This document shows, piece after piece, positions 63,987-64,000 of a stretch of 64,000 nt of DNA; position 1 is the stretch's first letter, and each line of letters opens with the position of its first letter. The notes under the pieces were generated by a model. It saw only the letters and a program-made list of their open reading frames with translations, made no database searches and was not told the DNA's origin. This stretch comes from Sphingomonas hankookensis. GTDB lineage: Bacteria > Pseudomonadota > Alphaproteobacteria > Sphingomonadales > Sphingomonadaceae. The stretch lies in assembly GCF_028551275.1 (NCBI RefSeq), contig NZ_CP117025.1, forward strand, positions 2,041,501 to 2,105,500, written 5' to 3'. The position numbers and the translations under genes are program-made.

Positions 63987-64000
63987 GGCGACTTGCGCGC

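Overview
The window looks like chromosome of a Sphingomonas-type alphaproteobacterium. It has high GC, a Caulobacter-like oxidative D-xylose cluster, large TonB-dependent receptors next to periplasmic glycoside hydrolases, an EcfG-like promoter, and several families of palindromic intergenic repeats. This assignment rests on gene content, because no rRNA is present. Most of the window is housekeeping and carbon metabolism. The one clear mobile element is an IS110-family insertion sequence.

Layout: (1) 1-6092, a sugar/H+ symporter (start lies off the window) followed by xylD, xylX, xylB and xylC, giving D-xylose to alpha-ketoglutarate semialdehyde (Weimberg route); the last dehydrogenase (xylA) is not seen. 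(2) 6093-19170, repeats, a LacI-family regulator, then an alpha-glucan utilisation locus on the other strand: TonB receptor, flavin-dependent halogenase-like protein, two GH13 enzymes, a GH97 enzyme and an MFS sugar transporter. (3) 19157-28344, a minus-strand glycogen operon glgP-glgB-glgC-glgA-glgX. An 11-bp sequence containing the palindrome ATACGTAT occurs before both the TonB receptor and glgP, suggesting one LacI regulator for maltodextrin uptake and glycogen turnover. (4) 28450-31582, a Tat-exported esterase, an FAH-family hydrolase, trmL, tRNA-Ser(CGA) and hspQ. (5) 31596-36339, a divergent iron pair (PepSY-flavodoxin-reductase fusion and TonB receptor) around a Fur-like box. (6) 36382-46505, small proteins, malic enzyme, an alginate-export-type outer-membrane channel, dctA, an IS110 element, and the dctBD-type two-component genes that the IS separates from dctA. 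(7) 46513-50172, two Crp/Fnr regulators flanking a tandem pair of exported ferritin-like proteins. (8) 50264-55017, a tightly overlapping ccmCDEFGHI cytochrome c maturation operon without ccmAB. (9) 55119-63986, a DUF3072 protein, kynureninase, a second DAACS symporter, alaS, kup, a 2'-5' RNA ligase-like protein, tRNA-Met(CAT) and a 44-residue membrane protein.

The most interesting points are the shared LacI-type operator, the halogenase-like gene inside a glucan locus, a DctD-like regulator whose AAA+ domain lacks the GAFTGA loop, the IS110 element (possible bridge RNA) that may supply the start of the neighbouring sensor kinase, and the paralogous di-iron ferritin-like pair with its own Crp-type regulators.
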